DNA of 64,000 nucleotides, from the NCBI GenBank assembly GCA_030696345.1, contig JAUYSK010000027.1:1-64000 (forward strand). Direction: 5' to 3'. The stretch's first letter is position 1; each line of letters begins with the position of its first letter. The notes beneath the pieces are model-generated. The model made no database searches. It was not told the origin of the DNA and saw only the letters and a list, made by a program, of their open reading frames with translations. The stretch comes from Azonexus sp. Its GTDB lineage: Bacteria > Pseudomonadota > Gammaproteobacteria > Burkholderiales > Rhodocyclaceae. This document shows, in pieces, positions 45,074-53,719 of the stretch. Position numbers and translations under genes: made by a program.

Positions 45074-45964
45074 ATGAATTGGCCTGCCCTCAAGGAAAAA
45101 CTCGACCTTTACGAAAAGCTGATGCGGCTCGACAAGCCGATTGGCATTTTGCTGCTGCTCTGGCCGACGTTGTGGGCGCTGTGGCTGTCTTCGCTGGGGC
45201 GGCCGGACTGGATGGTGCTCTGGGTGTTCATTCTCGGCACCGTGCTGATGCGCTCGGCCGGTTGCGTCATCAACGATTACGCCGACCGTGATTTTGATTG
45301 TCATGTCGAACGGACCAAAGACCGCCCACTGACTGCCGGCAAGGTGTCAACGAAGGAAGCGCTCGCGCTCTTTGCCGGCCTTTCGCTGTGCGCCTTTGGT
45401 CTGGTTCTGGCGCTCGGCAACATGCTGGTGATCTGGATGTCGGTGCCGGCACTTTTCCTCGCAGCCAGTTATCCGTTTACCAAGCGTTTTCTCGCCATTC
45501 CGCAAGCCTATCTCGGTGTTGCCTTCGGCTTTGGCATTCCGATGGCTTATGCAGCGCATCTTGATGGCGTGCCGGCCGAAGCCTGGTGGCTTCTGCTCGC
45601 CAACGTCTTCTGGGCGGTAGCCTACGATACCGAGTACGCCATGGTCGATCGTGAGGATGACCTGAAAATCGGCATCAAGACCTCGGCCATTACTTTCGGG
45701 CGTTTCGACGTGGCGGCGGTCATGGGTTGCTACACGGCGACATTGCTGATCATCGGCTGGCTGGGCTATCGGCTTCATCTGGGCTGGCTGTTTTATGCCG
45801 GATTGATGGTCGCTGCCGGCATTTTTGCCTGGCATTACACCTGGATTCGCGGCCGTGATCGGATGTCATGTTTCAGGGCTTTTTTGCACAATAATTACGT
45901 CGGGCTGGCGATCTTTGTCGGCATTGCCCTTGATTTTCTGGTTTCCGGAAGGAGCTTCGGATGA
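45074..45964 (+). CDS. ubiA: 4-hydroxybenzoate octaprenyltransferase
   Basis: UbiA (296 residues) prenylates 4-hydroxybenzoate in ubiquinone synthesis, in the inner membrane. Eight to nine hydrophobic segments and both Asp-rich motifs are present: [20 protein letters not shown] (about 65-84) and [16 protein letters not shown] (about 190-205). A TAAAAT box at 45062-45067 lies only seven bases before the ATG, which hints at a very short or absent leader. UbiD, the next enzyme, is encoded three genes downstream. Confidence 0.96.
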   Translation: MNWPALKEKLDLYEKLMRLDKPIGILLLLWPTLWALWLSSLGRPDWMVLWVFILGTVLMRSAGCVINDYADRDFDCHVERTKDRPLTAGKVSTKEALALFAGLSLCAFGLVLALGNMLVIWMSVPALFLAASYPFTKRFLAIPQAYLGVAFGFGIPMAYAAHLDGVPAEAWWLLLANVFWAVAYDTEYAMVDREDDLKIGIKTSAITFGRFDVAAVMGCYTATLLIIGWLGYRLHLGWLFYAGLMVAAGIFAWHYTWIRGRDRMSCFRAFLHNNYVGLAIFVGIALDFLVSGRSFG

Positions 45965-46383
45965 AGCGCTTATTATTGATTTCCGCCCTGCTGGCTGGCA
46001 ACGTGCTGGCTGAAGATACCCGTCAGTTGGCGACGCTGCCCCTGCCCGCGCAGGAGTCGCTGCGCGTTGAAATGATCGATAACCTGGTCAGGCTCAACGA
46101 GATTCTTGAGTTGATGGCGGCCGGAAAGGTCAAGGAGGCCGGTGTCTTGGCTGAATCCTCGCTGGGCGAGTCGGCGATGGGCAAGCACCGCAGCAAGCCG
46201 TTGGATGCCCGGCCCGGCCCGCACATGCCGCCAGCGATGCACGGCATTGGCATGGACGGCCACAAGGCGGCCAGTGCTTTTGCCAAGGTGGCGGCAACCG
46301 GCGATCGTGACCAGGCAATCAGCTTGCTGCCCAACCTGACCGCTGCCTGTGTCGGTTGTCATGCGGCTTATCGAACACGGTAA
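45961..46383 (+). CDS. Periplasmic c-type cytochrome with C-terminal haem site
   Basis: The 140-residue protein has a Sec signal peptide (about 1-17, ending VLA) and a helical mature domain whose only haem motif, CVGCH, lies near residue 130, as in cytochrome c'-like four-helix proteins. The methionine- and histidine-rich segment [17 protein letters not shown] is unusual and could hold a metal or the sixth haem ligand. The start overlaps the ubiA stop as ATGA, so it is coupled to ubiquinone synthesis. The electron partner is unknown. Confidence 0.85.
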   Translation: MKRLLLISALLAGNVLAEDTRQLATLPLPAQESLRVEMIDNLVRLNEILELMAAGKVKEAGVLAESSLGESAMGKHRSKPLDARPGPHMPPAMHGIGMDGHKAASAFAKVAATGDRDQAISLLPNLTAACVGCHAAYRTR

Positions 46384-46449
46384 TTGTCAGGTTTGGGTGA
46401 GGATTAATGTACGCTCAGGAGAATGTTGGAAACATGACGGGGAAGCATA

Positions 46450-47361
46450 GTGGGTACTGATGATTCGGCTGGGTTTGTAAAGGCTTCGGTCAGTGATGTG
46501 GAGGTTGGAAAGCCACTGCGCTATCCGCTCTACGACGGCAACCGCAAGTTGCTGTTGAAGCGCGGCTATATCGTTGAAAGCGTTCGTCAATGCGAGTTGC
46601 TGGTTGAGCGTGGTCTTTACCGCAATATCAATGAACGTACTGCACCGCCGGTGTCGCAATCTTCTTCGTCCAGCGCCGACGCCGCTGCACCGTCCCGCGA
46701 GGCGATTACGACGCTTGACGAGACCAAGCTCCGCATCGGTGACCCGCTGGTGCTGCAGAGTTCCGCTGAAGCGGCTCGTATGGTCGTCAAATTGATCGGC
46801 TATCTGAAGAACGCCGGCCTGATTGTGACGGTGCCGGGTTCCGATGGCGAATTCATCATGCTCAAGGAGGGGCAGTCGTTCATCGTTCGCTTTTTCTCCG
46901 GGCAAAACGCCTATGCGTTTACCTCGGTCGTTTCCAAGCAGACCAGCGTGCCTTTCCCGCACGTGCATCTTTCGTATCCGCGCGAAGTCCGTGGGCTGGA
47001 AATTCGCAAAGGCTCGCGCATCGATGTTGAGCTGATCGCGGCCGTCGGCCTCAGCGGTGACGGGGATAATGAAAGCTTGGCCCGTTCCGGCAAGATATTC
47101 AACCTGAGCATCGGCGGCGCGGCCATGCGTTCCAAGGCCTCGCTCGGCAAGAAGGGCGATGTCATCAGCGTCAAATTCAAGGTGCTGATCAACGACATTC
47201 AATCCTTCCTGACTTTCGACTGCATTATTCGCGCCGTGACGCATGAACCGGCCGAGGCGATGCCGCATGTGTACGGCATCCAGTTTGAAAACACGGATCA
47301 GAACATGTCGCTGGCGCTGACTGCCTTCGTTTATCAGAAAATGATCGACGAATCACGATGA
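46450..47361 (+). CDS. PilZ-domain c-di-GMP receptor, YcgR-like
   Basis: The 303-residue protein has an N-terminal module (about 12-58, [22 protein letters not shown]), a YcgR_N/PilZN-like domain (about 90-180) and a C-terminal PilZ domain (about 180-295) with the binding residues RKGSR (RxxxR, near 195) and NLSIGG (near 219). YcgR-type proteins bind c-di-GMP and slow the flagellar motor. The start is a GTG at 46450 behind GGGGAAG. Its stop overlaps the ubiD start as ATGA, an unexpected neighbour for a motility protein. Confidence 0.87.
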   Translation: MGTDDSAGFVKASVSDVEVGKPLRYPLYDGNRKLLLKRGYIVESVRQCELLVERGLYRNINERTAPPVSQSSSSSADAAAPSREAITTLDETKLRIGDPLVLQSSAEAARMVVKLIGYLKNAGLIVTVPGSDGEFIMLKEGQSFIVRFFSGQNAYAFTSVVSKQTSVPFPHVHLSYPREVRGLEIRKGSRIDVELIAAVGLSGDGDNESLARSGKIFNLSIGGAAMRSKASLGKKGDVISVKFKVLINDIQSFLTFDCIIRAVTHEPAEAMPHVYGIQFENTDQNMSLALTAFVYQKMIDESR

Positions 47362-48833
47362 AATACCACGACCTGCGCGACTTCATGGCGCAACTGGAAA
47401 AGACCGGCGAACTGAAACGCGTCGGCGTCGAGGTCGATACCCGCCTCGAAATGACTGAAATCTGCGACCGTGTGCTGCGTGCCGAAGGCCCGGCCATCCT
47501 GTTCGAGAAACCGCGAACTGGCCAGACTCGGCACACGATTCCGGTGCTCGCCAACCTGTTCGGTACGCCGAAGCGGGTGGCGCTGGGCATGGGCGAGGAA
47601 TCGGTGCAGGCCCTGCGCGAAGTCGGCAAACTGCTCGCCTATCTGAAAGAGCCGGAGCCGCCGAAGGGTCTGAAGGACGCTTGGGACAAGCTGCCGATCT
47701 TGAAGCAGGTGATGAACATGGCGCCGAAAACGGTGTCGAGCGCACCCTGTCAGGAAATCGTCTGGGAGGGCAAGGACGTCGATTTGGCGAAGTTGCCGAT
47801 CCAGCATTGCTGGCCCGGCGACGTCGCGCCGCTGATTACCTGGGGCCTGGTGGTCACCAAGGGCCCGCACAAGAACCGGCAGAACCTCGGCATCTACCGT
47901 CAGCAGGTGCTCGGGCCGAACAAGGTCATCATGCGCTGGCTGGCGCATCGCGGCGGGGCGCTTGATTTCCGGGAATTCCAGATAGCGAATCCCGGTCAGC
48001 CTTTCCCGGTTTCTGTTGTGCTCGGCTGTGATCCTGCGACCATTCTCGGTGCCGTGACGCCGGTGCCGGATTCGCTCTCCGAATACCAGTTTGCTGGTCT
48101 ATTGCGTGGCGCCAAGACCGAACTGGTCAAATGCATCGGCTCCGCCCTGCAGGTGCCGGCTTCCGCCGAGATCGTGCTGGAAGGCGTCATCCATCCTGGT
48201 GAGAAGGCGCTCGAAGGTCCGTATGGCGACCATACCGGCTACTACAACGAGCAGGCCGAATTCCCGGTGTTCACCATCGAGCGCATGACGATGCGCAAGA
48301 ACCCGATTTACCACAGCACCTACACCGGCAAGCCGCCCGACGAGCCGGCCGTGCTCGGCGTCGCGCTTAACGAGGTCTTCGTGCCGCTGTTGCAGAAGCA
48401 ATATCCGGAAATCGTCGATTTCTACCTGCCGCCGGAAGGCTGCTCGTACCGTATGGCCATCGTCAGCATCAAGAAACAGTACCCCGGCCACGCCAAACGG
48501 ATCATGTTCGGCATCTGGAGCTTCCTGCGCCAGTTCATGTACACCAAGACGATCATCGTGGTGGACGACGACATCGACATCCGCGACTGGAAGGAAGTGG
48601 TCTGGGCGATGACGACGCGCATGGACGCGACGCGCGACACGACGCTGGTCGACAACACGCCGATTGATTACCTCGACTTCGCCAGCCCGGTCGCCGGTCT
48701 CGGTTCCAAGATGGGCTTGGACGCGACCAACAAGTGGCCGGGCGAGACGAGCCGCGAATGGGGGCGGCCGATTGTCATGGATGACGGCGTGAAGAAGCGC
48801 GTTGATGCGATGTGGGTTGACCTGGGCCTTTAG
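47358..48833 (+). CDS. ubiD: 4-hydroxy-3-polyprenylbenzoate decarboxylase
   Basis: UbiD (491 residues) is the prenylated-FMN-dependent decarboxylase of ubiquinone synthesis. The start [22 protein letters not shown], the [14 protein letters not shown] segment and the [30 protein letters not shown] block with its active-site acidic residues are typical, and the length fits E. coli UbiD. Its cofactor-making partner UbiX is not in the window. It overlaps the PilZ gene by four bases. Confidence 0.96.
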   Translation: MKYHDLRDFMAQLEKTGELKRVGVEVDTRLEMTEICDRVLRAEGPAILFEKPRTGQTRHTIPVLANLFGTPKRVALGMGEESVQALREVGKLLAYLKEPEPPKGLKDAWDKLPILKQVMNMAPKTVSSAPCQEIVWEGKDVDLAKLPIQHCWPGDVAPLITWGLVVTKGPHKNRQNLGIYRQQVLGPNKVIMRWLAHRGGALDFREFQIANPGQPFPVSVVLGCDPATILGAVTPVPDSLSEYQFAGLLRGAKTELVKCIGSALQVPASAEIVLEGVIHPGEKALEGPYGDHTGYYNEQAEFPVFTIERMTMRKNPIYHSTYTGKPPDEPAVLGVALNEVFVPLLQKQYPEIVDFYLPPEGCSYRMAIVSIKKQYPGHAKRIMFGIWSFLRQFMYTKTIIVVDDDIDIRDWKEVVWAMTTRMDATRDTTLVDNTPIDYLDFASPVAGLGSKMGLDATNKWPGETSREWGRPIVMDDGVKKRVDAMWVDLGL

Positions 48834-48844
48834 AGAGGTATTCC

Positions 48845-49105
48845 ATGCCAGAAATCAGCCGGTTTTTCGGAATCATCATCGCGATGTTCTACGATGAACA
48901 CAATCCACCGCATTTTCATGTGCGTTATAACGAACACAAGGCAGAGATTGGCATCCAGACGCTGTCATTGCTGGCAGGAAAATTGCCGCCGCGTGTCACG
49001 GGTTTGGTGATGGAATGGGCCAGCATTCATCAGGACGAGTTGATGGCAGATTGGCTATTGGCTCGGCAGCAAGCAGAACTGAAACGTATCGCGCCTTTGG
49101 AGTAG
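48845..49105 (+). CDS. DUF4160 protein
   Basis: The 86-residue protein matches DUF4160, with the hallmark ISRFFGIIIAMFYDEHNPPHFHVRYNEHKAEIGI (in outline, residues 4-37), rich in histidines that may bind metal. It is followed 2 nt later by a DUF2442 gene; the two families are commonly paired. The pair has been discussed as toxin-antitoxin-like, but this is not established here. Confidence 0.85.
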   Translation: MPEISRFFGIIIAMFYDEHNPPHFHVRYNEHKAEIGIQTLSLLAGKLPPRVTGLVMEWASIHQDELMADWLLARQQAELKRIAPLE

Positions 49106-49107
49106 CC

Positions 49108-49392
49108 ATGTTCTTGATCGACGTCACCGCTGTTCGGCCGCTGGAAAACCGCAATCTGGACCTGACGTTTGCCGACGGACTGCATGCCGTGGTCGCGATG
49201 GATCGCGTCATCGAATGCTATTCAGGTGTATTTGCGGCCTTGATGGATGACAGTTTTTTCCGGCAGGTTCGGGTCGATCCCGAATTGGGTACCATCGTCT
49301 GGCCCAATGGTGCTGACGTTTGCCCGGACGTTTTGTATTCGTTTGCTTCAGGTAAGCCCATCATCGTCAACGGTGAACGGGTCTTGAACTAA
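49108..49392 (+). CDS. DUF2442 protein
   Basis: The 94-residue protein matches DUF2442: MFLIDVTAVRPLENRNLDLTFADG at the start, and FFRQVRVDPELGTIVWPNGADVCPDVLY near residues 51-78. The ATG at 49108 lies 2 nt after the DUF4160 stop; a longer frame would overlap that gene. Function unknown; it is probably the partner protein of the DUF4160 product. Confidence 0.85.
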   Translation: MFLIDVTAVRPLENRNLDLTFADGLHAVVAMDRVIECYSGVFAALMDDSFFRQVRVDPELGTIVWPNGADVCPDVLYSFASGKPIIVNGERVLN

Positions 49393-49434
49393 ATTGGGAT
49401 ACAGGGACAAGCCGCTGTTTTTTGTGGGTTCGCC

Positions 49435-49959
49435 ATGACTCCAAGAAGAGCTGTGCCCCAGGGGCATTTCCACATTGCTGCGGTCGACCTCGAAAATGAG
49501 GCAATTTCCACGGCCTGGCTGGGCTTGCTTGATCACTACGCCCGTGACCCGATGGGCGGCGGTGCGGGGCTTTCGGATTACGCCAAGGCCAACCTCGTTC
49601 GCGAACTGAAAACCCAGCCGACCTTTCATGGCGCCATGGCCTGGGATGGTGATGTGGCGGTCGGCCTGATCAACTGTTTCGTCGGCTTCTCGACTTTTGC
49701 CGCCAGGCCGCTGCTTAATATTCACGACATCGTGACGCGTGACGGTCACCGGGGTCAGGGTGTCGGCCAGGCCTTGCTGCAATGGGCAGAGGCGCGCGCC
49801 CGTCAGCTTGGCTGCTGCAAGCTGACGCTGGAAGTGCTGTCCAACAACATGCCAGCGATGGCCTCCTATGAACGGGCGGGTTTTGCGCCTTATGTGCTTG
49901 ATCCGGCAGCCGGTCAGGCGCTGTTTCTACAGAAATATCTTGTCGAGGAATCCGCATGA
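49435..49959 (+). CDS. GNAT-family N-acetyltransferase
   Basis: The 174-residue protein has the GNAT fold with acetyl-CoA loop IVTRDGHRGQGVGQALLQWAEARA (about 101-124, the Q/RxxGxG/A motif) and the later KLTLEVLSNNMPAMASYERAGF. The substrate is unknown. Its stop overlaps the next start as ATGA. Copy 7 of the dispersed motif lies near its 5' end. Confidence 0.9.
   Translation: MTPRRAVPQGHFHIAAVDLENEAISTAWLGLLDHYARDPMGGGAGLSDYAKANLVRELKTQPTFHGAMAWDGDVAVGLINCFVGFSTFAARPLLNIHDIVTRDGHRGQGVGQALLQWAEARARQLGCCKLTLEVLSNNMPAMASYERAGFAPYVLDPAAGQALFLQKYLVEESA
49476..49488 (-). repeat. Copy 7 of the dispersed 13-mer (GTCGACCGCAGCA on the minus strand)
   Basis: Inside the acetyltransferase gene, where the plus strand encodes AAVDL. 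See the finding on the dispersed motif. Confidence 0.7.
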
Positions 49960-50369
49960 ACGAACCCGTCCCGTCGCCCGAACTGCAGGGCGTTCGTCCG
50001 TCGCTGGTGCAACTGACCCACGTCATCTACGCCCTGCATGGTGTTGCCGTTTTTGTTGGCGTCACCTCGGCGGTTGCCACGGTGGCTGGCGGCTTCGTTT
50101 TCGGCCTGCCTTCGTTGCTGGCCGTCTTCCTCAATTACCTGAAGCGCGGCGATGTTGCAGGCACCTGGCTGGAAAGCCATTTCATCTGGCAGATTCGCAC
50201 CTTCTGGTTCACGCTGCTCTGGCTGGTCATTTCCGGGCTGGTCATGCTGACCATCATCGGCATTCCGATTGCTGCCTGGGTGATGATTCCCATCCTTGGC
50301 CTGTGGGTAGGCTACCGCGTCATTCGGGGCTGGATCGCGCTGAGCGGGGTGCGGCCGATCGGCCTTTGA
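49956..50369 (+). CDS. Small membrane protein resembling DUF4870
   Basis: The 137-residue protein has three hydrophobic segments (about 25-62, 78-96 and 97-118) and the pattern FLNYLKRGDVAGTWLESHFIWQIRTFW, resembling DUF4870-type membrane proteins (HxxWQxxT). The start overlaps the acetyltransferase stop. Function unknown. It is convergent with the hybrid kinase gene, with 86 nt between them and no clear terminator. Confidence 0.78.
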   Translation: MNEPVPSPELQGVRPSLVQLTHVIYALHGVAVFVGVTSAVATVAGGFVFGLPSLLAVFLNYLKRGDVAGTWLESHFIWQIRTFWFTLLWLVISGLVMLTIIGIPIAAWVMIPILGLWVGYRVIRGWIALSGVRPIGL

Positions 50370-50455
50370 CCGCCTGCCTGCCGACGTAGCGGCCAGATTT
50401 TGGATTGACCGCGATCGCCAGATTCAGGACGAGAGCACCGCGGATGGATAGCCCG

Positions 50456-52801
50456 TCACGGCGTCCGGTTCAGCCAGTGCAACAGGGTGGAGAAGAGCCG
50501 GTCAGGGTCTACCGGCTTGCCGATATGGTCATTCATCCCGGCCTCAAGGCAACTGCGCCGATCCTCGTCGAAAGCGTTGGCAGTCATCGCCAGAATCAAC
50601 GTTTGCTCGCGCCCGGGGATTTTTCGGATCGCCCGGGTGGCTTCGAGGCCATTCATTCTGGGCATCTGCATATCCATCAGAATCAGGTCGTAGGCAGTGC
50701 TTGTTGCCATGGCAACGGCTTCGCAACCATCCTCGGCCAGATCCACCAGAAAACCGGCTTCGGCGAGCAACTCCTGCGAGACTTCCTGGTTGATGGGCTC
50801 ATCTTCGGCCAGCAGAATGCGCGCGCCGGTAAAGCGGGCACGCAATTGTTCTTCGGCGGATCTGTCCACAAGGCTAGCCATTTTTTCCGGGACGCCTTGT
50901 GCCTTGCTCAGTCGAGCAGTGAACCAGAAGGTGCTGCCCTGGCCGGGCTTGCTCTCGGCCCCGATGCTGCCCCCCATCAAGAGCGCCAGCCGTTTGCTGA
51001 TCGCCAGTCCGAGGCCGGTGCCGCCATATTGGCGGGTCATCGAGTTATCCGCCTGTTCAAAGGCAGTGAACAGCTTTTTCTGGTCTGTTGCGGAGATGCC
51101 GATGCCGGTATCCCGTACCTCGCAACGGAGCAGGATGTCGGATGAAGTCTCTTCTTCCATGCTCAGTCGAATCGTGACGCCACCCGCGGCCGTGAACTTG
51201 ATGGCATTGCCGCTCAGGTTCAGCAAAATCTGACCGAGTCGCAACGGATCGCCCAACAATGGCCGGGTGCTCAGTTCAGGCGGTATCTCGATGCGTAATT
51301 GCAGGTTTTTCTCGGCGGCCTTCTGGCCCAGAAGACTGTTCAGATTTTCAAGAACACTGCCCAGGCAGAACGGTGTCTGCTCCAGGGTCAGCCGTTCGGC
51401 CTCGATCTTGGAAATATCGAGGATGTCGTTGATGACACTCAGCAGGTGCTGCGAGGCCTGCGCTACCTTTCGCAGATGATCGATCTGCTTGCGATCACTG
51501 GCCTGGCGCAAGGCCAGATCGGTCATTCCCATGATGGCGTTCATCGGCGTGCGCAGTTCATGGCTCATGTTGGCCAGAAAGGTGCTCTTGGCGCGGTTGG
51601 CTGCTTCAGCAATTTCCTTGGCGATGGAGAGCGCTGCCGTCCGTTCTTCGACAAGCTCTTCCAGATGGTGGCGATATTGTTCGAGCTCCGCTTCGGCAAG
51701 CTTGCGTTCGGAGATGTCACGAAATTCAGTGACTCTGACGGTTTTCCCCTTGTAAGGGATGTTCTTCCCGCGGATGCTGAGTGGGTAGCGCGAGCCATCC
51801 TTGCGCAGTCCCTCGACTTCGTAGGGTTTGTCGAAATCGGAGTCGATATTTTTCCGCACCAGCGCATGCCATTCCGGTGCCACCAGCACAAGGCCCTGTA
51901 TGCCGGATAGTTCTTTAATGCTGTAACCCGTCAGGTCGGAGAGGCCTTGGTTGCAATCCAGAATAGTGCCGTGGTCGTGGGTGCTGATGCCGCCGAAAGA
52001 CGCATCATGCAGTACCCGGAATCGCTCTTCGCTATCGCGCAAGGCCTGTTCAGCCGCCTTCTGTTCGGTAATGTCGCGGGCGATGCCAAACAGGCCGGTG
52101 ATCTCGCCGTTGCTGTCAGTGATTGGGTATTTGCGGTTATCCACCCAGCCGCGCTTGCCATACTTGTCGAGTGTTTCCTGAATTTCATGGGCGACGGCAT
52201 GGCCGGCAAACACCTGTTTTTCCAGCTTGTAATAGAGGTCGGCGTACATTTCCGGGAAAACATCGTAATCAGTCTGCCCGAGCAGGTCGGTCCAGTGCTC
52301 GCAGGGGTCGGTGATGGCAACCAGCGTTTCGCTGGCACCGGTGAAGACGTGATTACGATCCTTGAAATAGATGTAATCGTCCGTGTTCTCCATCATGGCG
52401 ACGAAATTGGCCATCATCGGCTGCTTGCCAACATCCTGTTTCAGACTTTTGGCGTCTTGGAGCAGCAGTTCAATCGTGCTGGATTCGCCTTCGCGCTGTC
52501 GGCTGAATTGACCCTTGAAGCAGCGGATAATCCCGCTTTCCTGACGGAGGCGAATGTTGAAAAAGCCGGAGGCTTCAGTGCTTTCGATGGAAAAAAGGCG
52601 GTCAGCAATATCCTGATCGTCCGCATGAATCCGGCTCGCCAGAGAAACCTTGCCGCTCCGAAAGTCTTCGGCTGCGAAGCCGAGCAGTTCCCCAATGCTT
52701 TCACTGGCGGACAGAACTGTTGGCCGGTTAGTGACTAAAAGCCGAATTCGGGCTTCTTGCGCGGGCATGATATGGGAGGGAAAGCTGGCGGGCTGCCGCA
52801 T
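50456..52801 (-). CDS. Soluble hybrid histidine kinase with PAS domains and a receiver
   Basis: The 781-residue protein has three PAS-like domains (about 25-125, 135-255 and 262-375, the latter two ending in GIARDITEQK and EFRDISERK), a coiled linker, His424 in SHELRTPMNAIMG, an ATPase domain with GNAIKFTAAGG, DTGIGIS and GGTGLGLAISKR, and a C-terminal receiver with Asp720 in LILMDMQMP. No membrane segment is seen. There is no Hpt domain or output regulator next to it. The upstream neighbour is a lipoprotein on the same strand. Confidence 0.92.
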   Translation of the reverse strand: MRQPASFPSHIMPAQEARIRLLVTNRPTVLSASESIGELLGFAAEDFRSGKVSLASRIHADDQDIADRLFSIESTEASGFFNIRLRQESGIIRCFKGQFSRQREGESSTIELLLQDAKSLKQDVGKQPMMANFVAMMENTDDYIYFKDRNHVFTGASETLVAITDPCEHWTDLLGQTDYDVFPEMYADLYYKLEKQVFAGHAVAHEIQETLDKYGKRGWVDNRKYPITDSNGEITGLFGIARDITEQKAAEQALRDSEERFRVLHDASFGGISTHDHGTILDCNQGLSDLTGYSIKELSGIQGLVLVAPEWHALVRKNIDSDFDKPYEVEGLRKDGSRYPLSIRGKNIPYKGKTVRVTEFRDISERKLAEAELEQYRHHLEELVEERTAALSIAKEIAEAANRAKSTFLANMSHELRTPMNAIMGMTDLALRQASDRKQIDHLRKVAQASQHLLSVINDILDISKIEAERLTLEQTPFCLGSVLENLNSLLGQKAAEKNLQLRIEIPPELSTRPLLGDPLRLGQILLNLSGNAIKFTAAGGVTIRLSMEEETSSDILLRCEVRDTGIGISATDQKKLFTAFEQADNSMTRQYGGTGLGLAISKRLALLMGGSIGAESKPGQGSTFWFTARLSKAQGVPEKMASLVDRSAEEQLRARFTGARILLAEDEPINQEVSQELLAEAGFLVDLAEDGCEAVAMATSTAYDLILMDMQMPRMNGLEATRAIRKIPGREQTLILAMTANAFDEDRRSCLEAGMNDHIGKPVDPDRLFSTLLHWLNRTP

Positions 52802-52884
52802 TCTTTATAGCATGCCCGCTGGTGAAATGGTGAGCGAAGGAAAAGAAACCCCTTGCGCCGATCAGAGAAGTTGGTTTCCACGGC

Positions 52885-53643
52885 TCAGGACTTCGCGACG
52901 CGAACCGCGATGCCGCGACATTTGCCACCCTTGCCCTGGGTTTCCCAATGCCCGCCACGACCGTAATAACCGCGGTTGTAGTAGCCCGGACCATAATATC
53001 CAGGGCCGTAGTAACCCGGCCCATAGTAGCCGCCGCCATTGGCAACCCATACCTTGGCTGTTTTCTGCTCGACCGGCCAGACGCAGTTGTCGATCTTGAA
53101 GACCGGGTCGTAGGCGACTTTTTTCCCTTCGCCGGTCTGGATGGTTTTGAGTTCTTCCCCTGCCGGCATGCGCCAGCCACCGCCGCCAATCGTCAATTCG
53201 GCGACCCAGCTGCGGGCTTCTTCCCAAGACTTGGCTTCAGCGGTGCCGACATACCATTCCAGCCCGCCTTTCGAGTCGGTGATCGCCCCGTCCGTGGATT
53301 TTTTGTAGCGGAAGCTGATCGCTTCAGTCAGTGTCTTTTTCTGGCCATCGGCGGCGGAATCTACCTTGATGCGCTTTTCTTCGGTCAGCCAGCGCTCGGA
53401 GGCGGGGGTCAGCGTGTACTCGGCATTCGGGTGCAACTTGGCGAAGCGGAACATGCCATCCGGCCCGGTCGTCGTCTCGAAGCGCTCATAACCGGCGACC
53501 GGTTGCGCCTGCTCGGCAATGACCTTGATTTCAGCCAGCGGCTGGCCGCGGGCATCGGTGATCTTGCCTTCCAGGCTGGATTGCTTGCCGCAGCCGCTCA
53601 AGGCAAGCGCTGCACCGACGATGGCGACTCCGTACCATTTCAT
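52885..53643 (-). CDS. Lipoprotein with carboxypeptidase-regulatory-like and DUF1566-like domains
   Basis: The 252-residue protein has a lipobox LSGC (Cys18), a beta-sandwich resembling carboxypeptidase regulatory domains (about 23-95, LEGKITDARGQPLAEIKVIAE), and a DUF1566/Lcl-type region (about 125-250, GGLEWYVGTAEAKSWEEARSWVAEL and GGGGWRMPAGEEL). The latter is interrupted by a pentapeptide repeat array (YYGPG type). It is likely surface- or outer-membrane-attached. Function unknown. Confidence 0.8.
   Translation of the reverse strand: MKWYGVAIVGAALALSGCGKQSSLEGKITDARGQPLAEIKVIAEQAQPVAGYERFETTTGPDGMFRFAKLHPNAEYTLTPASERWLTEEKRIKVDSAADGQKKTLTEAISFRYKKSTDGAITDSKGGLEWYVGTAEAKSWEEARSWVAELTIGGGGWRMPAGEELKTIQTGEGKKVAYDPVFKIDNCVWPVEQKTAKVWVANGGGYYGPGYYGPGYYGPGYYNRGYYGRGGHWETQGKGGKCRGIAVRVAKS
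52954..53028 (-). repeat. Five tandem 15-bp units encoding YYGPG-type pentapeptides
   Basis: Five contiguous 15-bp units on the minus strand encode YYGPG three times, then YYNRG and YYGRG, within the lipoprotein gene. The unit sequences differ at synonymous positions, so the repeat is kept at protein level rather than recently expanded. Confidence 0.85.
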
Positions 53644-53719
53644 TTTTGTTTTTCCCCTGAGTGATGTTGCTTGAATAATTTGCTACCTTGATTCCGCTGC
53701 CGAGGTGTGTCCCGGTTTC

